A stretch of DNA of 19,478 nucleotides from Planctomycetota bacterium (lineage in GTDB: Bacteria; Planctomycetota; UBA1135; UBA2386): NCBI GenBank assembly GCA_016793305.1, contig JAEUHU010000397.1, positions 1 to 19,478 on the forward strand, in the 5' to 3' direction. This document shows positions 8,765 through 16,112 of the stretch, piece after piece. The translations under genes and the position numbers were made by a program. Positions within the stretch are counted from its first letter, which is position 1. Each line of letters starts with the position of its first letter. The notes beneath the pieces were generated by a model. The model did no database searches. It had not been told where the DNA came from and saw only the letters and a list, made by a program, of their open reading frames with translations.

Positions 8765-9622
8765 TCAGCTGCCGCCGGCTGGCTTCGGCGGGTTCTCCGC
8801 CTCCTGCTTCGCGGCTTCCTTCGCCTTGGCCTTCGCCTCGTCGATGCGCTTCCTGGCGCGGTCCTCGAGCGGGCCGCAGTGCTGCTGCAGCAGGGCGTCG
8901 TGCCGCGGCTGCCGCATCTCGGGCTTCTGCTCGAGCAACTGCGTCAGGTCGGCGAGTGCCTGCTCCTTCGGCTTGCCGGGTTCGGCCTGGTCGTACGCCG
9001 CGAGCGCCTTGCTCAGCGCGTGCACGCGGCGGTTCACGGTGTGCACGTCGCGCATCGCTTCGGCGAACTGCAGTTCGCCGTCGGGCCCCTTGTCGACGTT
9101 CGGATCGAACGGCAGCACGTGGCGCAGCAGCAGGGTCTTCTTCTTGTCCTGCTTCTGCAGCACGAACAGGGCGAGCGTGCCCTCGGCGAGCTCGAGGCCC
9201 TGGGGTTCGACCAGCTGGCGCCGTTCGGTGCCGTCCGGCAGCCGCGCCACCTGGACGTCGAAGCCCACCGGGGCCTTGCCGGGCTGGCCATGCAGCGTGA
9301 CCTGGGTCACGACCGGAGCCTGCACGGGCACGCGGAAGAACTGGGTTCCCGAGACGACCGACACGGCACCGCCGCCGCCGAGCTGGCCGTCGGCGAGCCG
9401 TTCGCGCTTGCCCTCCTTGCCAGGGCCCAGGCGCCCGACCACGACCAGCAGGTGCGGGTCGTCGAGATCGCGGCTGTAGTCGACGTAACGCTGGTTGCCG
9501 GTCGCGAGGCTCTGGACGTTCGGCAGCGACGGCAGCGAGGGGACCTGGGCGAAGGCCGGTGCCGCGAGCGATGCGAGCAGCACGGCCAGCGCGCGGGAGG
9601 GACGCGCGGCGAGAGGGCTCAT
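8765..9622 (-). CDS. Secreted protein of unknown function
   Basis: 285 residues from the ATG at 9622, chosen because a clean signal peptide follows it (RPSRALAVLLASLAAPAFAQ, cleavage after AFA at about residue 25); the frame stays open upstream without such a feature. I do not recognise the family. After the signal comes a mostly beta-type region (about 40-170) with alternating hydrophobic residues, for example DPHLLVVVGRLG, QFFRVPVQAPVVTQVTLHG and LALFVLQKQDKKKTLLLRH. A helical region (about 185-250) is followed by a very charged Lys/Ala/Glu-rich tail (RKRIDEAKAKAKEAAKQ), probably a helix or coiled coil. There is one cysteine in the mature protein. It lies 46 bases after tpx and 51 bases before the RedB-like gene on the same strand, and is likely part of that transcript. 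Its role may be in envelope stress, but that is only suggested by position. Confidence 0.7.
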   Translation of the reverse strand: MSPLAARPSRALAVLLASLAAPAFAQVPSLPSLPNVQSLATGNQRYVDYSRDLDDPHLLVVVGRLGPGKEGKRERLADGQLGGGGAVSVVSGTQFFRVPVQAPVVTQVTLHGQPGKAPVGFDVQVARLPDGTERRQLVEPQGLELAEGTLALFVLQKQDKKKTLLLRHVLPFDPNVDKGPDGELQFAEAMRDVHTVNRRVHALSKALAAYDQAEPGKPKEQALADLTQLLEQKPEMRQPRHDALLQQHCGPLEDRARKRIDEAKAKAKEAAKQEAENPPKPAGGS

Positions 9623-9668
9623 GGCGCGCCGACGCGGCAGTGCGCCGCGAACTCCCGGCGAACGGGCA

Positions 9669-10169
9669 TCACCGGACGGCATGCAGCGCCGCCTCGTAGT
9701 TCGGCTCCTGGGCGATCTCCGGCACCAGCTCGGTGTGCGTGATGCGCCCGGTCTTGTCGATCACGACCACCGCGCGCGCGAACAGGCCGGCCAGCGGGCC
9801 GTCGGTCATCGTGACGCCGTAGTCCTTGCCGAAGTCCGGGCCGCGGAACCAGCTCGCCGGCACGACCTTGTCGATGCCCTCGGCCCCGCAGAAGCGCTTC
9901 TGCGCGAACGGCAGGTCCTTGGACACGCAGACGACGGTGGTGTTCGGCAGCGACGCGGCCTGCTGGTTGAACTTGCGCACCGAGGTCGCGCACACGCCGG
10001 TGTCGATGCTCGGGAAGATGTTGAGCACGACGTTCTTGCCGACCAGGTCCTTGTTGGTGAGGGCACCGAGGTCGACCTTGGTGAGCTGGAACGACGGGGC
10101 GGGGCTGCCGAGGGCGGGCAGGTCGCCGATCGTGGAGACGGGGGAACCCTTGAACGTGATCTTGGCCAT
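9669..10169 (-). CDS. tpx: Thiol peroxidase Tpx (atypical 2-Cys peroxiredoxin)
   Basis: 166 residues, the usual Tpx length. The enzyme reduces hydrogen peroxide and, preferentially, alkyl hydroperoxides using thioredoxin. The peroxidatic cysteine is C60 in FPSIDTGVCATSVRKFN. The resolving cysteine is C94 in DLPFAQKRFCGAEG. Both surrounding motifs match the Tpx family closely, and PSFQLTKVDL at about 25-34 matches the family N-terminus. An additional cysteine, C81, is present. The ATG at 10169 is chosen because MAKITFKGSPV aligns with the family start; the open frame upstream is not conserved-looking. A -10/-35-like pair lies directly upstream (10179-10208). It is the first gene of the probable minus-strand unit tpx, secreted protein, RedB-like, chemoreceptor, which would put a peroxide-defence enzyme in the same transcript as a membrane sensor. 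Confidence 0.95.
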   Translation of the reverse strand: MAKITFKGSPVSTIGDLPALGSPAPSFQLTKVDLGALTNKDLVGKNVVLNIFPSIDTGVCATSVRKFNQQAASLPNTTVVCVSKDLPFAQKRFCGAEGIDKVVPASWFRGPDFGKDYGVTMTDGPLAGLFARAVVVIDKTGRITHTELVPEIAQEPNYEAALHAVR

Positions 10170-10178
10170 GGCAGGGCA

Positions 10179-10208
10179 GGTGTAGGGGAACGAGGGGGAA
10201 TGGGCCAA
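10179..10208 (-). promoter_or_regulatory. Candidate promoter of tpx
   Basis: Reading the minus strand: TTGGCC (10208-10203), an 18-base spacer, then TACACC (10184-10179), with nine bases to the tpx ATG. This is a fair sigma70-type match, and the initiation point would fall almost on the start codon. No Shine-Dalgarno is visible. Confidence 0.4.
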
Positions 10209-10296
10209 CGGGCGCTGCCGGATCCGGTCGGCGGGGGTGCCGGGTCGGGCCAAGGAATCGCGGACCGTCTCCGAGGTGCTTCTGGCTCGTACGGAG

Positions 10297-10656
10297 TCAG
10301 GACGGCTCTGGGCTTTGGCTGATTCGCACTCGGCCACCCCTGACGGTGACCACCGCACGTTGCAGCAGGGCTTCGGGGTGGCGGGCGAGCAGGTCCGCCA
10401 TGATGCGGATGCGCTCGGCTGCCGGGCAGTCCGGCAAGCGAACGAGTCCCCGGTGGGGACGCTGCGCAGCGAACAGGAGCTGGCCGAAGTCCTGGTCGAT
10501 GCTGATCAGGATGCGATCTTCGGCGATCGCTTGCTGCAGGATGGCTTCGTCGCCTGGGTCCTCTGCCGAGGCTCCGCAGTCGACGACGTCGTGGCCTTGC
10601 TCCCCGAGCCAGCGGGCCAGCTTCGCGCCCGCACAGCGATCGACCAGGAAGCGCAC
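10297..10656 (-). CDS. DUF5615 PIN-like protein, probable toxin of a toxin-antitoxin-type pair
   Basis: 119 residues from a GTG start. The N-terminus MRFLVDRCAGAKLARWLGEQGHDV and the motifs DPGDEAIL (about 33-40), EDRILISIDQDFGQLL (about 46-61) and the RGLVRLPD strand (about 69-76) match the DUF5615 PIN-like family, distant relatives of VapC-type PIN nucleases. Acidic residues likely to bind a metal are visible at D6, D36, D54 and D56. In the subgroup I recognise, D-R-C-A-G replaces the more common D-E at the first motif. Nuclease activity has not, to my knowledge, been shown for this subgroup, so a toxin role is inferred from fold and context. It begins three bases after the stop of the DUF433 gene, the standard arrangement for this pair. 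The 127 bases downstream, to the tpx start, hold the tpx promoter. Confidence 0.85.
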   Translation of the reverse strand: MRFLVDRCAGAKLARWLGEQGHDVVDCGASAEDPGDEAILQQAIAEDRILISIDQDFGQLLFAAQRPHRGLVRLPDCPAAERIRIMADLLARHPEALLQRAVVTVRGGRVRISQSPEPS

Positions 10657-10659
10657 CGC

Positions 10660-10902
10660 TCAGCCGACCTTGATGTTGTCGAACGAGTCGTTCGCGATGA
10701 CAGCGTGGGCGTACGCGAGGCAAGCCTGAATGTCTTCCGGTTGGAGAGCCGGGTAATCCTCCAGCAGGTCCGCCTGGCTGACGCCCTGTGCGAGTTGACC
10801 GAGGACCATCTCGACGGAGATGCGCAGCCCTCGAACGATGGGCTTGCCGCCGAAGATCTGCGGATTCGAGGTGATGCGCTTCAACAGACCGAGGTCGACC
10901 AT
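10660..10902 (-). CDS. DUF433 protein, probable antitoxin partner
   Basis: 80 residues. The sequence RITSNPQIFGGKPIVRGLRI at about residues 9-28, followed by VEMVLGQLAQGVSQADLLEDYP and PEDIQACLAYA, is the full DUF433 signature, a small helix-turn-helix-like domain. Members are commonly found just upstream of DUF5615 genes and are treated as antitoxins that probably also bind their own promoter. I chose the ATG at 10902 because it places the signature at the usual distance from the start and a TATACT element lies immediately upstream; another ATG at 10907 is in a different frame. It is divergent from the GntR regulator gene with 113 bases between starts, and short inverted repeats in that gap are candidate operator sites. 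Confidence 0.87.
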   Translation of the reverse strand: MVDLGLLKRITSNPQIFGGKPIVRGLRISVEMVLGQLAQGVSQADLLEDYPALQPEDIQACLAYAHAVIANDSFDNIKVG

Positions 10903-10909
10903 GGCATGG

Positions 10910-10915
10910 AGTATA
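10910..10915 (-). promoter_or_regulatory. -10 element of the DUF433/DUF5615 pair
   Basis: On the minus strand TATACT ends seven bases before the ATG at 10902, a near-consensus -10 box that stands out in this GC-rich DNA. The transcript would start at or within a base or two of the start codon. No good -35 was found at 16-18 bases. Confidence 0.5.
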
Positions 10916-10920
10916 GGTCC

Positions 10921-10933
10921 AAGCCGTCGGCTT
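10921..10933. promoter_or_regulatory. Short inverted repeat upstream of the DUF433 -10, candidate operator
   Basis: AAGCCG-T-CGGCTT, a perfect six-base inverted repeat with a one-base centre, lies in the -10/-35 spacer region of the DUF433 gene. Autoregulation by the antitoxin would fit. A second hairpin-like repeat, GCTCGC-TTC-GCGAGC, lies at 10949-10963. Confidence 0.35.
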
Positions 10934-10992
10934 GCAGCGCCGTCGCCGGCTCGCTTCGCGAGCACCCTGTTCGCCCTCATCCTCAAGGTGCG

Positions 10993-11018
10993 CACCGTCC
11001 TAGGCCGATAGGACGGTG
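10993..11018. promoter_or_regulatory. Perfect 10-bp inverted repeat over the GntR start codon, candidate operator
   Basis: CACCGTCCTA, a six-base spacer GGCCGA, then TAGGACGGTG. The two arms match perfectly. The right arm ends in the GTG start codon of the regulator gene (11016). YtrA-type GntR regulators bind inverted repeats in their own promoters, so autoregulation of the whole ABC operon is likely. A role as an RNA hairpin hiding the start codon is an alternative. Confidence 0.6.
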
Positions 11019-11444
11019 GTGCACGTTCGCGTCGATCCTCACAGCCTGGTGCCGCCGAGCCAACAGCTCGTCGCGGCCGTGCTCGACGCGATCGCCAACG
11101 GCGAACTGCAGCCTGGCGACAAGCTGCCGGCGGTGCGTGCGCTGGCCGAGCAGGCGCTGGTCAATCCGAACACGGTCGGCAAGGCGTGGCGCGAGCTCGA
11201 GCACCTCGGGGTGACCGAAGGCCGCAACGGGGCCGGCGTGTTCGTGACGCCGGGTGCGGTCGACGTCGCCAAGGCGGTGCGGCTCGCCGAGACGCTGGCG
11301 GCCGTGCGGCTCGCGGTGCAGCAGGCGCTGCGCGCGGGCCACGACCCGGCGCTGTTGCACGACGTCGTCGCCACGGCCGACGCTGCCGCGCGCGCCGCGA
11401 ACGAACCAAGGATCGGAGCGGGGAGAACGGGGGAGAAGCGATGA
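11016..11444 (+). CDS. GntR-family transcriptional regulator, YtrA type
   Basis: 142 residues from a GTG start (a second GTG follows immediately at 11019). The winged helix-turn-helix occupies about residues 10-78: PSQQLVAAVLDAIANGELQPGDKLPAVRALAEQALVNPNTVGKAWRELEHLG in adjoining segments, then GAGVFVTP. The short C-terminal tail (about 60 residues) forms helices only and has no ligand-binding domain. This is the YtrA subfamily layout, whose members normally repress an adjacent ABC transporter operon. Its stop overlaps the ATPase start by four bases (ATGA). The inverted repeat covering its own start codon is the likely operator. The inducing signal is unknown; in Bacillus ytr the inducer is cell-wall-active antibiotic stress. 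Confidence 0.92.
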   Translation: MVHVRVDPHSLVPPSQQLVAAVLDAIANGELQPGDKLPAVRALAEQALVNPNTVGKAWRELEHLGVTEGRNGAGVFVTPGAVDVAKAVRLAETLAAVRLAVQQALRAGHDPALLHDVVATADAAARAANEPRIGAGRTGEKR

Positions 11445-12223
11445 ACGACCATGACGACACGGTGGGACCGCGCGCATCGCAGGACGCGGTGCTGGCGGTG
11501 GACGGATTGCTGGTGCGCTTCGGGCGGAAGCGTGTGCTCGACGGCCTGACGCTGTCGCTGCAGGCCGGCGCCACGACGGTGCTGCTCGGCGAGAACGGGG
11601 CCGGCAAGAGCACGCTGCTGCGCGTGCTGCTCGGGGTGCTGCGACCGCACGCCGGCACGGTGCGTGTATTCGGCCAGGACCCACTGCGTGCGCACCGTGC
11701 GGTGCTGCAGCGCATCGGCTACGTGCCCGACGTGCCGGACTGCCCGAGCTGGATGACGGCGCGCGACCTGTTCGGATTCCTGCAGCCGCACTACCCGACG
11801 TGGAGCACGGCGCGCTGCGAGCAGCTGTGCGACCACCTCGCCGTGCCGCTGCGCACGAAGTTCGCGTCGATGTCGCGCGGCCAGGGCATGAAGGCGATGC
11901 TCGTCGGGGCGCTGGCGTTCGAGCCGGAGCTGTTGCTGCTCGACGAACCGTTCGCCGGGCTCGATCCGCTGGTGCGCGAGCAGGTGCTGCAAGGGGTGCT
12001 GGCGGCGCTGCAGCAAGGCGGCCGCACGGTGCTGTGCGCGACGCACGAACTCGAGATCGCGAGCCGCATCGCCGACCGCATCGCCGTGCTGCAGCAGGGC
12101 CGCATCGTCAAGCAGGGCACGCTCGGCGAAGTGCTCGGCCAGGACGAGCCGGTGGCGGCGCCGAGCGGGCTGCATCGCCTGCTCGCCGATGTCGCCGCTG
12201 CGCGCGAGGAAGTGACGGCATGA
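11441..12223 (+). CDS. ABC transporter ATP-binding protein
   Basis: 260 residues. Walker A is GENGAGKST at about residues 50-58. A Q-loop-like region around GYVPDVPD (93-100) has a Pro-Asp in place of the usual Gln. The signature is S-M-S-R-G-Q at about 143-148, a variant of LSGGQ found in YtrB-like ATPases. Walker B is LLLLDEP at 164-170, followed by the D-loop AGLD, and the switch histidine is H202 in CATHE. An Asp/Thr-rich N-terminal extension of about 15 residues precedes the domain. A GGGAG sequence at 11430-11434 is a good Shine-Dalgarno. It overlaps the regulator gene upstream and the first permease gene downstream by four bases each, so all subunits are made from one coupled message. 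It energises one or both permeases. Confidence 0.94.
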   Translation: MNDHDDTVGPRASQDAVLAVDGLLVRFGRKRVLDGLTLSLQAGATTVLLGENGAGKSTLLRVLLGVLRPHAGTVRVFGQDPLRAHRAVLQRIGYVPDVPDCPSWMTARDLFGFLQPHYPTWSTARCEQLCDHLAVPLRTKFASMSRGQGMKAMLVGALAFEPELLLLDEPFAGLDPLVREQVLQGVLAALQQGGRTVLCATHELEIASRIADRIAVLQQGRIVKQGTLGEVLGQDEPVAAPSGLHRLLADVAAAREEVTA

Positions 12224-14175
12224 ACCTCGTGCTCACGTACTGCTGGCGCGAGTGGCGTGCGCAGCGGGCGCTGCTCGGCGGATTCGTCGGCCTCGGGCTC
12301 GCGGCGTTGTGCCTAGCCTTCACGCTCGCTCCCGAGAGCTTCTGGCGGGAACGCGGCATGCGTGCGTTCGCGTTGGCGTGGTTCGTCGTGCTCGGCGGCG
12401 GCAGCGTGGTCGTCTTCGCGGCGCCGCAGCTGGTGCGCAGCGAGTTCGGCAGCAAGGGCGACCAGTTCGTGCGCCGCATGCCCGGGGCACTGCGTGCGTC
12501 GTTCGGGGGCAAGCTGCTGTTCCTGCTGCTCGCCACGATCGCGTTGCCGCTGCTCGGACTCGTCGTTGGCCAGATCTTCCTGGCGATGCATGGGCTCGGC
12601 CCTGCCGACGTGTTCCGCAGCGACTACGCGGGCGAAGTGTTCTTCGACTGGCCGTCGCCGGTCGTGTGGCTCGGCTACGGCGCGCTGCTGATCCCTTGGG
12701 TGTGGGCGATCGGCACGTGGCTGCCGAACGGGCGCATGGCGCTCGGCGGCACGATCCTGTTCGTGCTGCTGCTCGGCCTCGGGGTCGTGCCGGTGTTGCG
12801 GCAGTGCCCTGGGCTCGAGAAGTCGCTGGCGTACGGGCGTTGGTGCGTGGTGGTGCCGCTGCTCGGCGTCGTCGTCGCGGCGGTGTCGTGGACCCGCGGG
12901 CGGCTCGGTGGTGGTGCTCTGCGTTCGGCGCGCTGCGGCCTGCTGGCGACGGCGGGTGCGCTGGGCGTTCCCGGCGGATGGCTCGCGAACGCGGCGTACG
13001 ACTACCACCATCCGGATCCGCAGCACTTCGGGAACTTCGAGACGTACGTGCTGACGCCGGACCTGCAGTTCGCCTTGGTGCGGGGATCGAGCCACGCAGA
13101 ACATCTCGCTTCGGTTCCGTTCCGCGTCGACCTGCGCGACGGTACGGCGCGCGAGGTGGGGGGCGAGGATCTTTGGCTCGGCCCCGAGTGGTGGCAGCCA
13201 TCCGCTGGTGTGCGCGGCTCGGCGCGCTACTGCTCGACGCTGGAGACGACGTCGCCGGACGGTGCGAGTCGCTATCGCGTGTACGACCTCGTGTCCGGCG
13301 AGTGGGTCCTGGAGGACGAAGGCATGGACGCGCAAGGTCTGCGCGGGAGAGCGTTGGCCAGGTTGCCTGGTGCGGTGCGGACCCGGAGTGCGAGTGCGAT
13401 GAGAGCCCCCGGCGGGGTGCCGGTGTGGTTCGAAGGCGACGAGCTGTGCTTCCAGGTCGCAGCCGATCGTGTGGAGCGGGTCCACTGGGAAGGGCCGATG
13501 CCTTACCTCCTACGTGTCCATGGCCACGGGTTCGAGTTCCGCAAGGCCAGTGGCAGCGGCATGGGATGGTTCGATCTGGCAACCCGCACGGAGGTCGAGA
13601 AGCCGGAGGGGGTCACTCCCAACGTCTGGTTCGTCGGCGGCGTGCGCTTGTGGCGCGGCTGGAAGCGCGGCACGTGGCTGCGATTCGAACGGGACTCCGT
13701 CGACGGAGTGGTCGTGCCCGAACTGGCGGATGCCGAAGTGATCGGCTTGCTCGACGACGAGTGTCTGCTCGTGCGCCGCTTCCCCAAGCAGGGCCTCGAG
13801 CTGTTCACGTGGAATGCGAGGACCGGGCGGGTCGAGCACGTGGCCTTGCCGTTCCCGATCGGGCAGCGGTCGCTCTACGGTCTTGCGCCGCTCGAGACGT
13901 ACGGCTCGCTGCTGCCGCGCGACCCGGCCGGCAAGCTGTGGTTCGCGACGCCGAAGCCGCCGCAGCACGGCCACGACCTGCTGCTGCGCTTCGACCCGAC
14001 GACGCGTACGTGGGAGCCGTTGCCGATCCCGACCGACGATCCCGCCTTCCGCCTGCTCGCCTGGCCCGACGCGAACTCGGCGTTGGTGCAGCAGCACGAC
14101 GGCATCGACCGCGTCGACCTGACGACGGGTGCACGCACGCGCTTGTTCCCGCGCCGAGCGGGGGGCGAACGATGA
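12220..14175 (+). CDS. ABC-2-like permease with a large C-terminal, probably beta-propeller, domain (copy 1)
   Basis: 651 residues. About seven hydrophobic helices lie at residues 18-36, 49-67, 99-122, 147-166, 173-193, 207-224 and 237-256. A conserved cytoplasmic-looking loop (EFGSKGDQFVRRMPGALRAS, 75-94) may contact the ATPase. The remaining 390 residues are soluble. They contain recurring strand-turn-strand motifs of the form aromatic-x-D-x-x-[ST/D]-G-x-x: FRVDLRDGTA (301), YRVYDLVSGEW (352), WFDLATRTEV (450), FTWNARTGRV (529), LRFDPTTRTW (589) and RVDLTTGART (631). This spacing suggests a beta-propeller. With seven helices and the N-terminus inside, this domain would be outside the cytoplasm. 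I do not recognise a named family for the whole protein. It is linked by ATGA overlaps to the ATPase and to its paralogue, with which it could form a heterodimer. Confidence 0.82.
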   Translation: MNLVLTYCWREWRAQRALLGGFVGLGLAALCLAFTLAPESFWRERGMRAFALAWFVVLGGGSVVVFAAPQLVRSEFGSKGDQFVRRMPGALRASFGGKLLFLLLATIALPLLGLVVGQIFLAMHGLGPADVFRSDYAGEVFFDWPSPVVWLGYGALLIPWVWAIGTWLPNGRMALGGTILFVLLLGLGVVPVLRQCPGLEKSLAYGRWCVVVPLLGVVVAAVSWTRGRLGGGALRSARCGLLATAGALGVPGGWLANAAYDYHHPDPQHFGNFETYVLTPDLQFALVRGSSHAEHLASVPFRVDLRDGTAREVGGEDLWLGPEWWQPSAGVRGSARYCSTLETTSPDGASRYRVYDLVSGEWVLEDEGMDAQGLRGRALARLPGAVRTRSASAMRAPGGVPVWFEGDELCFQVAADRVERVHWEGPMPYLLRVHGHGFEFRKASGSGMGWFDLATRTEVEKPEGVTPNVWFVGGVRLWRGWKRGTWLRFERDSVDGVVVPELADAEVIGLLDDECLLVRRFPKQGLELFTWNARTGRVEHVALPFPIGQRSLYGLAPLETYGSLLPRDPAGKLWFATPKPPQHGHDLLLRFDPTTRTWEPLPIPTDDPAFRLLAWPDANSALVQQHDGIDRVDLTTGARTRLFPRRAGGER

Positions 14176-16112
14176 ACCTCGTGCTCACCTATTGCTGGCG
14201 CGAGTGGCGCGCGCAACGCGCCATGCTCGGCGGCTTCTGCGGGCTTGGCATCGCGGCGCTGTGCCTCGTGTTCACCTTGGTTCCCGAGCAGTACTGGCTC
14301 GACGACGGGCGGCGAGCGCTGGCACTGTCGTGGTTCGTCGTGCTCGGCGGCATCGGCGTGCTCGGGTTCGTCGCACCATCCTTGGTGCGCAGCGAGTTCG
14401 GCAGCAAGGGCGACCAGTTCGTTCGTCGCATGCCCGGGGCATTGCGCGCGTCGTTCGGCGGCAAGCTGCTGTTCCTCACGCTCACCGCACTCGCGCTGCC
14501 GCTGCTCGGCCTCGCCGCCGGCGAACTGTTCCTGACCGCGAACGGCAAGGGCTGGCACGACCTGTTCCGCTGGACGTTCGCGGGCGACGTCGTCTTCGAC
14601 CTGCCGTGGCCCGTGCTGTGGATCGCCCAGGCGGCGCTGCTGATCCCGTGGGTGTGGGCGATCGGCACGTGGCTGCCGAACGGGCGCATGGCGCTCGGCG
14701 GCGCGTTGATCTTCTGGCTGGTGCTCGGGCTGCTCGCCCGCGGGGCGCTGCACTTCAGCCCCGGCCTGGTGCCGGGCCTCGTCTACGAGCCGTGGATCGC
14801 GTTCGCGTCGGCGTTCGGCTTCGTGGCGGCATACGTGTCGTGGGCCGTCGGGCGTCGTGGGGGTGGGGCGCTGCGGTCGCTGCGTTGTGGCCTGCTGGCG
14901 ACGTCGGTCGGCTTGCTGCCGCCGGTGCTCTGGGTCGGGGAGCGCACCTACGACTACCACCATCCCGATCCGCGGAGGGTCGAGCAGCTGAGGGTGACCG
15001 GCATCTCGCCGGACCATCGCCACGTGCTCGCCGAGTTGCAGTCGCAGAGGAGCTACGATTACACGCTGCCGTTCCGCATCGACCTGCTTGATGGATCGGC
15101 GACGCAGCTGCACGGGGTTGGCCTCGACCTGCGCCCAGACCTGCTGCGGCCGACGACGTTCATGATCTGGGGCGAAGCTCGCTACTTCGGCGGCTACGAG
15201 TGCTCGTTGTGGCCGGAGCGACTCTGTGGCTACCGCGTGTTCGACCTGCAAACAGGAACGTGGCTCGCCGCGGCGCAGAACGGCGATCCGCAGTCGATGC
15301 GCGCCGAAGCGCTGCAAGCCGTGCGCACGCATCTGTCGCCGCTGGATCATGGTCCCGCGTTGTTCGCCCCGGACGGCGTGCGCGCGTGGTTCGACGGCGG
15401 CGACCTGTGCTTCGCTGTGCCGGGTGGCGGCAGCGAGCGCGTGCACTGGAACGGCGAACTGCCGGTCACGCTGCGCGCGCGGGGTCATGGCTTCGTTGCG
15501 TACGGCAAGCCGGAGCAGTGGTTCGACCTGACGACGCGCACGGCGATGCGTCCGGACGATTGGCGCGATGTGGTGTTCTTCGTGCGCGGCACGCAGCTGG
15601 TGCAGCGCCACCGCCGCAGCGGTGTTTGGCTGCGTCGGGATCCTGGAAGCGAGGCGTTCGTCGAAGTGGCAGCGCTCGCCAACGCGGACCTGCTGGGCCT
15701 GGTCGACCACGAGAGCGTGCTGTGCGCCCGGCAGGGCAAACACTCCTGCGAACTGTTCGTCTGGCGGCCGGTGGACGGCGCCGTGCAGTCGATCGCGATG
15801 CCCGGCACGCCCGGCCTCCGGTCGCTCGGCGTCGCGGCCCCGATGCGCCAGCAGGGTTCGCTGCTGCCGCGTGCACCCGATGGGAGCCTCTGGCTCACGG
15901 TCGTCGATCCGAATCGCGAGGGCGTGCGCTTCGTCCGCTGGGATCCGGCGACCACGATGGCGACGGCGCTGCCGTTCGCTTCGAGCGAACGCTACGCGCT
16001 GCTGCTCGCTTGGCCCGATGCGCACTCGGCGGTGCTGCAGGAGGGAACGACGATCCAGCGCATCGGCGTGGCGACCGGCGCCCGCACGCAGCTGTTCCCA
16101 GCCGCCCGCTGA
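14172..16112 (+). CDS. ABC-2-like permease with a large C-terminal, probably beta-propeller, domain (copy 2)
   Basis: 646 residues, a tandem paralogue of the preceding gene. The first 270 residues align without gaps, with 176 identities by my hand count (65%); both start MNLVLTYCWREWRAQRA. About seven membrane helices occupy the same positions. The C-terminal region has diverged more but keeps the same blade-like motifs at nearly the same places: FRIDLLDGSA (301), YRVFDLQTGTW (354), WFDLTTRTAM (450), FVWRPVDGAV (529), VRWDPATTMA (588) and RIGVATGART (630). The shared end (ATGART-LFP) and DYHHPDP just after the last helix mark the domain borders. The gene overlaps copy 1 by four bases and closes the operon. 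Two paralogous permeases with one ATPase suggest a heterodimeric exporter, substrate unknown. Confidence 0.82.
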   Translation: MNLVLTYCWREWRAQRAMLGGFCGLGIAALCLVFTLVPEQYWLDDGRRALALSWFVVLGGIGVLGFVAPSLVRSEFGSKGDQFVRRMPGALRASFGGKLLFLTLTALALPLLGLAAGELFLTANGKGWHDLFRWTFAGDVVFDLPWPVLWIAQAALLIPWVWAIGTWLPNGRMALGGALIFWLVLGLLARGALHFSPGLVPGLVYEPWIAFASAFGFVAAYVSWAVGRRGGGALRSLRCGLLATSVGLLPPVLWVGERTYDYHHPDPRRVEQLRVTGISPDHRHVLAELQSQRSYDYTLPFRIDLLDGSATQLHGVGLDLRPDLLRPTTFMIWGEARYFGGYECSLWPERLCGYRVFDLQTGTWLAAAQNGDPQSMRAEALQAVRTHLSPLDHGPALFAPDGVRAWFDGGDLCFAVPGGGSERVHWNGELPVTLRARGHGFVAYGKPEQWFDLTTRTAMRPDDWRDVVFFVRGTQLVQRHRRSGVWLRRDPGSEAFVEVAALANADLLGLVDHESVLCARQGKHSCELFVWRPVDGAVQSIAMPGTPGLRSLGVAAPMRQQGSLLPRAPDGSLWLTVVDPNREGVRFVRWDPATTMATALPFASSERYALLLAWPDAHSAVLQEGTTIQRIGVATGARTQLFPAAR

